Source: a virus. From it: a stretch of DNA of 28,551 nucleotides. The notes under the pieces were generated by a model. It was not told the DNA's origin. It searched no databases and saw nothing but the letters and a program-made list of their open reading frames with translations. The stretch's first letter is position 1. Every line of letters begins with the position of its first letter. Where the stretch lies: the IMG/VR virus record IMGVR_UViG_3300036045_000052, positions 1-28,551 of that record. One strand, 5' to 3'. A program made the position numbers and the translations under genes. Of this stretch, positions 20,549 through 28,116 are shown piece after piece.

Positions 20549-21007
20549 TTACACAGGTGTATTTAGTCCTGGGGGTGGCATCATACTAGCTGGTTGTTGT
20601 TGAGAAGCAGGAGGCGGTGTCTCCTTTTGCGGCTTAGGCTCTTGTTTCTTTGGTTTAGAACCCAACTTATTTATAGGAGCGGCAATCTTGTGAGATAAAT
20701 CTTCAAGTTCCGATCTTACGCTATTAAGCGTCTCGGTTAAATCGCCTTTTTCATCAATACACTTCATCAAAGCAACGCCGCATTTCTGTAACCTTCTCAG
20801 AAACTTGTACTCGGTCCTTGGCCAACTCGTATGTAAAATCTTCCTAATCTGATTTACCACACCCTCTGTGTGCTTTACCAACTGTCTTGCACCAACTTGC
20901 TTACCTCCTTGTACAAGTTCATGTACAGAGGTAAGCAAGTCTCCTACCTTGTGACCAAGATATTCATGCTGTTCGTTCAAGATAAATCTCTTAAAATGCA
21001 TTTCCAT
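20549..21007 (-). CDS. Helical hypothetical protein with Pro/Gln-rich tail
   Basis: No family is named, but the pattern is that of a conserved phage protein. Residues 1-105 are helical: FILNEQHEYLGHKVGDLLTS, VNQIRKILHTSW, FLRRLQKCGVALMKCIDEKGD and LEDLSHKIAAPINKLG. The last ~45 residues are Lys/Pro/Gln-rich and likely disordered. It starts 5 nt after the stop of the CTP synthase gene with a weak Shine-Dalgarno, so is probably expressed by read-through. A 13-bp perfect inverted repeat lies within it (20895-20940). Confidence 0.65.
   Translation of the reverse strand: MEMHFKRFILNEQHEYLGHKVGDLLTSVHELVQGGKQVGARQLVKHTEGVVNQIRKILHTSWPRTEYKFLRRLQKCGVALMKCIDEKGDLTETLNSVRSELEDLSHKIAAPINKLGSKPKKQEPKPQKETPPPASQQQPASMMPPPGLNTPV
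20895..20940. repeat. Perfect 13-bp inverted repeat inside a coding region
   Basis: Arms 20895-20907 and 20928-20940 are exact reverse complements (core CTTGCTTACCTC). Inside, TGTAC (20910-20914) pairs with GTACA (20923-20927), so the RNA could form an extended hairpin with an 8-nt loop. It lies within the first third of the helical hypothetical gene. Confidence 0.7.
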
Positions 21008-21012
21008 AAAAA

Positions 21013-22665
21013 CTATGTAGTTTCTTCATCGCTCGTTTTTTGTGTAACAATGCCTTTCTTTTCAAGGGCAGCTTGAATCAAACCAGCAAATAATGGTGCA
21101 GGAGAACCCAATCTGCTCTTGAATTCAGGATGCGCTTGAGTAGCAACAAAATAAGGATGATTTTCCTTGCTAATCTCTATCATTTCAACCAGATTGCTAT
21201 CTGGATTTTTGCCAGATACCAACAGTCCAACTTTTTTCAAGGTATCAATATAATCAGGATTGACTTCGTATCTATGACGATGCCTTTCACTGATAAGTTT
21301 CTTCTTATAAAGATTAGCGACAATACTATCTTTTATCAACTCGCAGTCATAAGCACCCAGCCTCATTGTACCAGATTTTTTCCTAAGTCCTTCCTGCCCT
21401 TCGACAAAATGAATGACTGGATTTTGGGTAGTGTTGCTAAATTCCGTGCTATTGGCATCAGCAAGTCCACAAAGATTTCTTGCTACCTCGATAACTGCAC
21501 ATTGCAGTCCCAGGCAAATCCCAAGAAATGGGATTTTCTTTTCTCTAACGTATTTTATTGCACGAATTTTACCTTCAACACCACGAGAATCAAAGCCGCC
21601 AGGAACAATAACTCCGTCAACTCCTTCAAAAAACTTCCAAACTCCACGCATATCTTTTGATTGCTCAAGAGTTTCCGCTGAAAGCCAGCGGATATTAACA
21701 CGGGCATCCCATGCCACACCCGCATGGTACAAAGCTTCTTTGAGACTAAGATAAGCCTCATCACAATTTTCATATTTGCCTACAATGGCAATCTCTACAT
21801 CTGGCAAATCCTCACCACCAACATACTTTTCAACCAAGTCACGATATTTGTGGATTCTGCAACCATTTCTTTTTAGGTGGAATTTATCAGCAATCAGATC
21901 GTCAATATGCCTATTGTAGAATTCGATTGGAACCTGATAAATCGTGCTAACATCTGGAGCGGTGAACACCGCTTCACGGGGGACGTTTGTAAGGTTAGAA
22001 ACCTTGTCCAAAATCTTAGTTGGAATCTCTTTGTCAATTCGGCAAAGCAGGATTTCTGGTTGAAGCCCGAAACCCTGTAATTCTTTAACTGCCTGCTGTA
22101 AAGGTTTGGTTTTGAACTCCTTGATTGTGGGAATCCACAAAATAGGAGCAACCAAAACAATTAAAACATCATTCCAGTTTCTTTGCTTGAACTGCCGTAC
22201 CGCCTCAAGAAAGCATCCGCTTTCCAAGTCGCCAACGGTGCCACCGATTTCTGCAATGACTATCTCAGAGTCTTTGCCCAAATCCTCTAATCTTTCTTGA
22301 ATTTTATTTGTGACGTGAGGAATAATCTGGACTGTTTGCCCAAGATATTTGCCTTCTTCCTCTTCTTTTAGAATTTCTTTGTATACAGTGCCACTGGTAA
22401 GGATGTTTCTGCCGGAAACTTCCATATTGATGATTCTTTCATAGTGCCCCAGGTCAAGGTCCGTTTCCGAACCGTCTTCGCACAAAAAAACCTCGCCATG
22501 CTCACGGGGCGCAAGAACCCCAGCATTAACATTCAAATAAGGATCAAGCTTAATAGGGGATACTTTGTGCCCTCTTAAATTTAGCAACAAACCAATAGAT
22601 GCAGCAGATATACCTTTGCCGGTGCCACTGATTACACCACCAACTACCACTATGTACTTAGACAT
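21013..22665 (-). CDS. pyrG: CTP synthase
   Basis: Converts UTP to CTP with ATP and ammonia from glutamine. The 550-residue protein is full length for the family. The synthetase domain (residues ~1-270) has GGVISGTGKGISAASIG (P-loop, 9-25), KLDPYLNVNAG, REHGEVFLCEDGSETDLDLG, then QIIPHVTN and IAEIGGTVGDLE. The glutaminase domain (~285-540) has VPGGFDSRG, the nucleophile loop LGICLGLQ (Cys384) and the His-Glu pair of QAHPEFKSR. 'SGTGKG' differs from the usual bacterial 'SSLGKG' and is closer to the archaeal/eukaryotic form. GGAG lies 7 nt before the ATG. It follows the reductase gene after a structured 137-nt gap, suggesting one nucleotide-supply operon. Confidence 0.93.
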   Translation of the reverse strand: MSKYIVVVGGVISGTGKGISAASIGLLLNLRGHKVSPIKLDPYLNVNAGVLAPREHGEVFLCEDGSETDLDLGHYERIINMEVSGRNILTSGTVYKEILKEEEEGKYLGQTVQIIPHVTNKIQERLEDLGKDSEIVIAEIGGTVGDLESGCFLEAVRQFKQRNWNDVLIVLVAPILWIPTIKEFKTKPLQQAVKELQGFGLQPEILLCRIDKEIPTKILDKVSNLTNVPREAVFTAPDVSTIYQVPIEFYNRHIDDLIADKFHLKRNGCRIHKYRDLVEKYVGGEDLPDVEIAIVGKYENCDEAYLSLKEALYHAGVAWDARVNIRWLSAETLEQSKDMRGVWKFFEGVDGVIVPGGFDSRGVEGKIRAIKYVREKKIPFLGICLGLQCAVIEVARNLCGLADANSTEFSNTTQNPVIHFVEGQEGLRKKSGTMRLGAYDCELIKDSIVANLYKKKLISERHRHRYEVNPDYIDTLKKVGLLVSGKNPDSNLVEMIEISKENHPYFVATQAHPEFKSRLGSPAPLFAGLIQAALEKKGIVTQKTSDEETT

Positions 22666-22687
22666 TTAACAACTCCGTAAACAGTAT

Positions 22688-22797
22688 CACCCTAAATGAA
22701 TCAGTCAAACCCAGCTAGTTTCAAAATTTGACTTTAGTGTCTAATCGAACCCATTAACACAATTGGCTCATTAGACAAAATTGATTCACTTAGGGTG
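22688..22797 (-). ncRNA. Candidate three-way-junction RNA between the reductase and CTP synthase genes
   Basis: Read on the minus strand, 22782-22797 pairs with 22688-22703 (16 bp, 15 Watson-Crick plus one G.U) to form a closing helix. Inside it, 22770-22777 pairs with 22738-22745 and continues, after one bulge, as 22765-22769 with 22747-22751 (one G.U). A second arm pairs 22727-22732 with 22704-22709. Both non-canonical pairs are G.U only in the minus-strand RNA (they would be A.C in the other strand), so the fold suits the transcript. No U-run follows, so it is not an ordinary terminator. It fills the 5' leader of the CTP synthase gene. Confidence 0.45.
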
Positions 22798-22802
22798 TGC
22801 TG

Positions 22803-25076
22803 TTATATCAGTTGGCAAGAACCACCGGAACACGCCCATTCTCGTTGAACGCTTGTGTTGTCTTCTTCCTCGATCATACCACTATAATCAACATCCTTGT
22901 ATTCTCGATTCAAATCGAGCCATGTCTTCCAGTTATTAACATCTTTCAAGCAATAAGTCATTTGCCTGTCATCGCCGCCGAAATATCTCTCGGCAAACTG
23001 TTTTGCACGTCTCACCCAATCGACCTGTAAATGGTACTGATTTCTAGCCTGGATAAATTCTTGGACACCAACAACATCGTCAACTGATGACACTGGTTCT
23101 GTTAATGGCGCTCCATATCCTAGCACAGCCTCACACGCCCTCCACAAATTATTGTCGAAGCAATGCAAGCCATCTACGATCAATCCACTAGCCATTATGC
23201 TTCCGTCACCATACATCGAAACAATTTCTTTCGGAGTATAAACAGCACACATGGGGGCTTGTGGAAAATCTTTGTCACCGGAAATCGGCAGCAAACTGAT
23301 TCCGGCAAAAAATTTCCTGTTGTCGTAAATGAAATCGGCTACTTTGTCCCATTCATCAGGGCGTACATTAATTGTATTAGAAACGTTATGCATCAACCAA
23401 GATTGTGTGCAACGTTCTGCAACACGTCCATAAGTGACCCAATTTTGCTGGGTTAGCTTAACATGTTCTAAAAGAGTAATAGCGTCAAGATCATTCTTGG
23501 TTTTTGCACCATCTGGCACGGTTATACAGAAGGTCACAACCTCATCAGTCTTATTCGCAGACCAAACACTTCGCTCGACAGCGTGATGGTTGAATCGCTT
23601 AAACCACTGAAGAGGCGCTTCCATCTGGTTGCCCTGAATTCTTCTGAAATACCTCTTTGCATGGTGAGGATGGATACCGCTTCCAGTTCCAAGAACACAA
23701 GAAGTTGTTCCTGCTGGCTTGACACAAGTTGCTCTGGCACAAGGATTAATCCCCAATTTAGGAGCAATTTCCTCATTGGTCTTGAGTATTAGTTCGGCCA
23801 TTTCACGTTGAAGCTTGGCATCAAAAATAATATCGGGATTATCCATCATGCCAGTGATAGAAACTCCCAATAAAGCCTCACGTTCAACGATTTTCTTGGT
23901 CACACTACCAAGATAATCAAAATCAGAATAACCAGCCTGCAATGTCCCAATGATAGCACCAGCAACCGCTGCCTTGATCCAATCTTCACGAGACTTGATT
24001 TTTCTTCCATTCTGCTCGCAAAGATTGCACATCTGCCAACCAGATAGACCAGATTCTACTTCAACGGGCCACATGCCAATTTCTACACAAGGATTAACTA
24101 CTAATTCAGTGCTGTCTGCCCATACAAACCCTGGCTCACCGAATTCTTTAACTGCCTCCATCAAACGCATAAACTCTTTTTTGCTTGTCTTATTCCTTAC
24201 AAGCAATGCCGAATTGTTGGAGCGTGCCCTTTGTGGATTTTCATGGAACCAATTTCCCACCTTGGCATTAATCATATCCTCATCATCTGGACTAAACAAA
24301 CAAATACTTGCGGATCGACGCACGCCACCCGATAATACCGCATCGCTGCTATGCATAACAATATCGTAAGCATCAATAGAACGTAATCTGCTTTGCCCTC
24401 TAAGGATGCAGTTATCAAGTAAAGTTCTAATAATCTCAAGCGATCTACGCAATGGCTCTGGGCCTGGAGCTTTACCGCTACCAGAAGAAAGATAAGAGCC
24501 TGCTGGACGGATTAATGCATAATCGAACTCTACTTGGTAGCCCTCATATTCCGCAAACTCTTCATGGGGAATATAAGAGGCCAAAAGAATACCTAACGCA
24601 TCAGACCACCCTTCGATGCTATCTGGAATAAGAAACTTCTTAACGGGTTTTGTTTTGTTGGGGTTTAGAAGTTTCTTGCTAAACTCAGGTAGTTTGGCAA
24701 TATGGTGCTTTTGCACACTGAAACCTACGCCGCAACCACAAAGCAAAAGCCAAAATGACTCTTGGAAAAACCTAATTCGATCACAAAAACTTACAGTACA
24801 ATTGTAAATTCTTGCGTTCTTTTTAAGGATGGGTTCGCCGCCGAATTGCAGGGCACGCTGCGAACCTAAAACTCTTTTTTGTCTAACTTGGTCGAATGCC
24901 CATTCGATTTTTTCCGCTAATTCAGGATACATTTCAATTCTAGCAGCGTACTTCTTCAAGTGCATGTTCTTTACACGCTCTACTGCTTCCTGCCATGTTT
25001 CCCTTCTTTTAGCTTTTGCGTTGTACCTAGCATACTTGCTATAAAACGTGTATTCTTGTAAAGCTTTAATTGACAT
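22803..25076 (-). CDS. Class II (adenosylcobalamin-dependent) ribonucleotide reductase
   Basis: Reduces ribonucleotides to deoxyribonucleotides using a B12-derived radical, without a separate beta subunit. The 757-residue protein follows the monomeric RTPR type: IYNCTVSF (first redox cysteine), GCGVGFSVQK, SGSGKAPGPEPLRR, SGGVRRSASICLFS, NPQRARSNNSAL, the active-site NPCVEIG (N-x-C-x-E), MCNLCEQNG, VKPAGTTSCVLGTGSGIH, and a C-terminal CSGGSC that passes reducing equivalents to the active site. ATG 25076 is preferred (GAGG 9 nt upstream); a GTG 24 nt earlier is the alternative. It has its own sigma-70-like promoter and precedes the CTP synthase gene. Confidence 0.9.
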   Translation of the reverse strand: MSIKALQEYTFYSKYARYNAKAKRRETWQEAVERVKNMHLKKYAARIEMYPELAEKIEWAFDQVRQKRVLGSQRALQFGGEPILKKNARIYNCTVSFCDRIRFFQESFWLLLCGCGVGFSVQKHHIAKLPEFSKKLLNPNKTKPVKKFLIPDSIEGWSDALGILLASYIPHEEFAEYEGYQVEFDYALIRPAGSYLSSGSGKAPGPEPLRRSLEIIRTLLDNCILRGQSRLRSIDAYDIVMHSSDAVLSGGVRRSASICLFSPDDEDMINAKVGNWFHENPQRARSNNSALLVRNKTSKKEFMRLMEAVKEFGEPGFVWADSTELVVNPCVEIGMWPVEVESGLSGWQMCNLCEQNGRKIKSREDWIKAAVAGAIIGTLQAGYSDFDYLGSVTKKIVEREALLGVSITGMMDNPDIIFDAKLQREMAELILKTNEEIAPKLGINPCARATCVKPAGTTSCVLGTGSGIHPHHAKRYFRRIQGNQMEAPLQWFKRFNHHAVERSVWSANKTDEVVTFCITVPDGAKTKNDLDAITLLEHVKLTQQNWVTYGRVAERCTQSWLMHNVSNTINVRPDEWDKVADFIYDNRKFFAGISLLPISGDKDFPQAPMCAVYTPKEIVSMYGDGSIMASGLIVDGLHCFDNNLWRACEAVLGYGAPLTEPVSSVDDVVGVQEFIQARNQYHLQVDWVRRAKQFAERYFGGDDRQMTYCLKDVNNWKTWLDLNREYKDVDYSGMIEEEDNTSVQREWACSGGSCQLI

Positions 25077-25178
25077 TTCTTCAGTCCTCACTTCTCTCAC
25101 ATCTCCTGATCTAATTTAGCTGGGGAGATATGTAAGTGTTCATAACGAATTTTTTCGGCTATTAAAAATCAATGTGCT

Positions 25179-25207
25179 ATATTAACTTGAAATAGGATAA
25201 TTGGCAA
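25179..25207 (-). promoter_or_regulatory. Sigma-70-like promoter of the reductase gene
   Basis: On the minus strand TTGCCA (25207-25202) and TAATAT (25184-25179) are separated by 17 nt, in the 110-nt gap after the gp46-like gene. The leader that follows contains an ATCTCC/GGAGAT pairing (25129-25124 with 25106-25101). Confidence 0.5.
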
Positions 25208-25210
25208 GAA

Positions 25211-27208
25211 TCAATCGCATTTTGTAGTAACTTCGTCCTTCATTTGGAGTTGTACTTTGTCACAACCATCTAACATTTGTAGTAAACTTTCGTTGTGGTC
25301 AATGACAAAAACCTGCTTGTCCTTGGCAAGTTCGCAAATCATCCGATAAATGCCTTCAACTCCAATTTCATCCATATTCATGGACACTTCATCAAGAAAA
25401 ACAACAGATGGAGACGCACCAGAATTCAACTCACGGATGTGAGCAAATGATTGCCCCACACTAAGGTTCAATCGCCTTCTTTGACCACCTGACATGCCGT
25501 GGTACACATAAGGTCGCCCTTGAAATGGGAAACGATCAATGGTTTCATTGAAATTGGAATCAAAAATCAGTTTAATCTTATTATCAATCAAAAACTGTAG
25601 CCAGTAAGATATTCTGGAATTGAGAGCAGGAACGATGCCCTCAATAACATACTTTCTAATACCGTTATCTCCAAATGCCTTAATCCAGAAATCATAATAT
25701 GGCATTTGTGATTCTGCTTCGTCCAATTCCTTTTTCTTGTCCTTAACGGAATCTGTCATATCCACAACCTCTTGTACCAGAGATTGTTTAATAGACTGAA
25801 ATGGTGAAGGACCGTTGATTTCTTCTTTCTTAGCCTCCACTTGCTTTTTCAGTTCCTCAATCTGATCCTGAATCAGCAGTTCTTCAACATCCGCAGCAGG
25901 TTCTTTAACTTTGGAAAGCTCTGATATTTCAGAATGAATCTTAGTTATATCACTATTGGTTTTATCTAACTCTTGTTTCTTTTGAGTAATACCCTTTTCC
26001 ACTTTGGTTTTACTGGTTGTAATGGTTTGCAAATCTGTAGAGGCAGATTCCAAATCCTCAACAAATTGCGGCAAATTTGCACTATGCTCATCAACAACTT
26101 TCTGAGCCTGCAACATTATATTTTCAAAATTATCCTTGGTGATCTTGCTAAGACAATAAGGGCAATCCTTGCCAATTTTCTTAGCAGCATCTTTTATGAT
26201 CTTCTCATTTTCAGATATCAATTTTCTGCAATCTTCTACTACTTTATGGGCCTGATTATACTTATCGGTTGCCTTTTCATGGTTAGAATTTAGTGTTACA
26301 ATTTTGGGCGCAACATCTTCCAAAATCTTGGCAACACTAACCTTCTTGGCTTCCAATTCCAGAAGAAGCGTATTGAGTTCCTTGATTCGCTCTTGAGCTT
26401 CACAATATTTCGCTAGAGCGGCACCAGTGTCGCTTTTGTCTAACTGGTCACGTTTAGCCTTCAAGCTTTCCAACAACTTCCTCAAATCCTTTTCCTTGGA
26501 TTCTTTCCATTCCTTTTCTTGTTGTTCAATCTTCGTAATGCGTGTTCTAGCGGCATCTAGGTCGCTTAACAAATGCTGATAATCATTGGCCAGCAACTTT
26601 ACGTTATCTTTGACCTTTTTGGCCAAAAGCTTCGCTGAATCCGAATAGCCTCTATACTTTTCCAGAGAAAGTAAATTCTCAACTATTTCACGCTTAGTAG
26701 GCGTGTCGCACTCTAAGAAGCAATTAGTGTAATCATCTGTGAAGATAAATATGTTCACAAATGTTTCATAGTTTAGACCTATTAGTTGTTCAATGTATTT
26801 CTGTGTCGCTGGCATACCGCCTAAAGTAATTTCCGTAGTTTTATCCCATACGCCATCTGCACTCTTCCAAAGCCGCAGTCCATCTGGTTTACGGGTTCTA
26901 ACCACTCTATAATCGTCCCAACAAAGCTCCACATGCAAAGCCTTGCCGGATTTATTGTTGATAATGTCGGCATGACCAAGCTTTTTTGGTTTCTTAATCG
27001 TCTTGCCAAAAAGCGCATAGACTGGTATCTCTGGTAGTGATGACTTCCCGACACCATTGCTGGCCACTTTGTCTTCGTTTTCTACATCTAGGTTCTGCCC
27101 TTTAACAACAACGATGTTCCCATATTCGGAAAACTTCAGTTCAATTCCATCTGCTCCAAAGCAGAGAAAGTTCTTTGCTGAAGCGTATTTCAATTTCAAC
27201 TTACGCAT
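25211..27208 (-). CDS. Recombination endonuclease subunit, Rad50/SbcC-like (T4 gp46)
   Basis: ATPase subunit that with an Mre11-like nuclease (gp47) trims DNA ends for recombination-dependent replication. The 665-residue protein has a split P-loop: VVVKGQN (33-39), a 12-residue insert, then NGVGKSS (51-57). A long coiled coil runs from about residue 190 to 500 and is interrupted near residue 350 by the zinc hook KDCPYC. The C-terminal lobe has the ABC signature MSGGQRRRLNL (572-582), Walker B VVFLDE (602-607) and the switch His in FVIDH (634-638). AAGGAG precedes the ATG. It is separated from the presumed gp47 gene by one unrelated gene. Confidence 0.9.
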   Translation of the reverse strand: MRKLKLKYASAKNFLCFGADGIELKFSEYGNIVVVKGQNLDVENEDKVASNGVGKSSLPEIPVYALFGKTIKKPKKLGHADIINNKSGKALHVELCWDDYRVVRTRKPDGLRLWKSADGVWDKTTEITLGGMPATQKYIEQLIGLNYETFVNIFIFTDDYTNCFLECDTPTKREIVENLLSLEKYRGYSDSAKLLAKKVKDNVKLLANDYQHLLSDLDAARTRITKIEQQEKEWKESKEKDLRKLLESLKAKRDQLDKSDTGAALAKYCEAQERIKELNTLLLELEAKKVSVAKILEDVAPKIVTLNSNHEKATDKYNQAHKVVEDCRKLISENEKIIKDAAKKIGKDCPYCLSKITKDNFENIMLQAQKVVDEHSANLPQFVEDLESASTDLQTITTSKTKVEKGITQKKQELDKTNSDITKIHSEISELSKVKEPAADVEELLIQDQIEELKKQVEAKKEEINGPSPFQSIKQSLVQEVVDMTDSVKDKKKELDEAESQMPYYDFWIKAFGDNGIRKYVIEGIVPALNSRISYWLQFLIDNKIKLIFDSNFNETIDRFPFQGRPYVYHGMSGGQRRRLNLSVGQSFAHIRELNSGASPSVVFLDEVSMNMDEIGVEGIYRMICELAKDKQVFVIDHNESLLQMLDGCDKVQLQMKDEVTTKCD

Positions 27209-27240
27209 AGGTTCTCCTTGTGGAACACAAAACTAACAAA

Positions 27241-28116
27241 TTACTTGGTTTTCTTCAAGCTTGGTTTTACTACAAGTTTAGGAAACGAAGGGTTGCCATT
27301 ATAGAATGAAATCCATTTGCTATAAACCTCTGGGAATTTGTTTCTCAAATGAAATTTTGCACTATCTGCCGAATATTGCATGTTACTTGGTATATTCATG
27401 ACCTTAACCTTCTTGCCATCTTGGAAATAAGCATGGTTCCATAAAAGATCATTGCCAATTGCTTTATTCCATGTGGAGTCTTGAACTGAGACAAAGCCAA
27501 AATCATTGCCAAATATATTCAGACAAACCAATGCTGAGTTATTCATGGGGTTAATCAAATCGTTATACAAACAATGCTCGATAAATTTATCAAAAATATT
27601 GAGTAATTTGGCATTAGTGGCAAAAAAATCTAAGCTCAACAAAGCACCATGTTTCCTTGCAGAGTGTTTTAGCAACTCATACAAAAAAACAGGTTCATTA
27701 CTAACACGGTCATCAATTCCAAAAGATTCTAGCGAATGCCCATGAGCAAGACAGTGGTTTTGCTCTTTGCAACAAACAAATTTACTTTTAGCCAAGTCGA
27801 AAACATCTGCTATGTTATCTTGGAAATATGATGTATGATCCCAATAAGCAAGCACAGCATTTTTACCATGCATGAAATTAGAAAGAGTGCTTATTATATC
27901 AAGATTTCTAACATCGTACTTAGCTTCAATCGGCACACGGATAACGTTGATTCCATCCAAAAAATTACGTTGTTTGGCCGACAAGCCACAGTCCACTACC
28001 ACCACATTGCCCATATAATGGGCAAGCTCTACTAATGAGCCAAGCCACGAAAGCCCCCAAAAGCTCCAAGAAGTTTCATCAAAATTAGTTGCTATGAATC
28101 TACTGGTGTTTGACAT
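27241..28116 (-). CDS. Unknown protein, possibly glycosyltransferase-like
   Basis: No firm family. The 291-residue product begins with a Rossmann-like or GT-A-like pattern: FWGLSWLGSLVELAHYMGNV and VVVDCGLSAKQRNFLDGINVI, where a strand ending in D-x-G-L-S and a helix recall nucleotide-sugar enzymes. Later segments are VLAYWDHTSYFQDNI (a D-x-T in place of a DxD), ALLSLDFFATNAKLLNIF, ALVCLNIFGNDFGF and a C-terminal DSAKFHLRNKFPEVYSKW. A transferase is the best guess at low confidence. It overlaps the upstream gp47-like gene by 25 nt and lies 32 nt before the gp46-like gene, so it is embedded in a recombination operon. Confidence 0.65.
   Translation of the reverse strand: MSNTSRFIATNFDETSWSFWGLSWLGSLVELAHYMGNVVVVDCGLSAKQRNFLDGINVIRVPIEAKYDVRNLDIISTLSNFMHGKNAVLAYWDHTSYFQDNIADVFDLAKSKFVCCKEQNHCLAHGHSLESFGIDDRVSNEPVFLYELLKHSARKHGALLSLDFFATNAKLLNIFDKFIEHCLYNDLINPMNNSALVCLNIFGNDFGFVSVQDSTWNKAIGNDLLWNHAYFQDGKKVKVMNIPSNMQYSADSAKFHLRNKFPEVYSKWISFYNGNPSFPKLVVKPSLKKTK

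Noticed and set aside
20668-20675. TATAAATA (T4 late promoter box) on the minus strand
   Set aside because: It is inside a gene with no gene start just downstream; likely chance in AT-rich sequence.
21130-21660. 176-codon + strand frame opposite CTP synthase
   Set aside because: The CTP synthase frame carries all catalytic motifs; the opposite frame is a shadow without recognisable features.
22738-22777. tRNA-like GGTTCGATT sequence on the minus strand
   Set aside because: It resembles a T-loop but no acceptor, D or anticodon stems fit; the bases form one arm of the predicted three-way junction instead.
22666-22802. Known cobalamin riboswitch near the B12-dependent reductase
   Set aside because: No B12-box-like sequence was recognised, and the element lies downstream of the reductase rather than upstream; length also does not fit.
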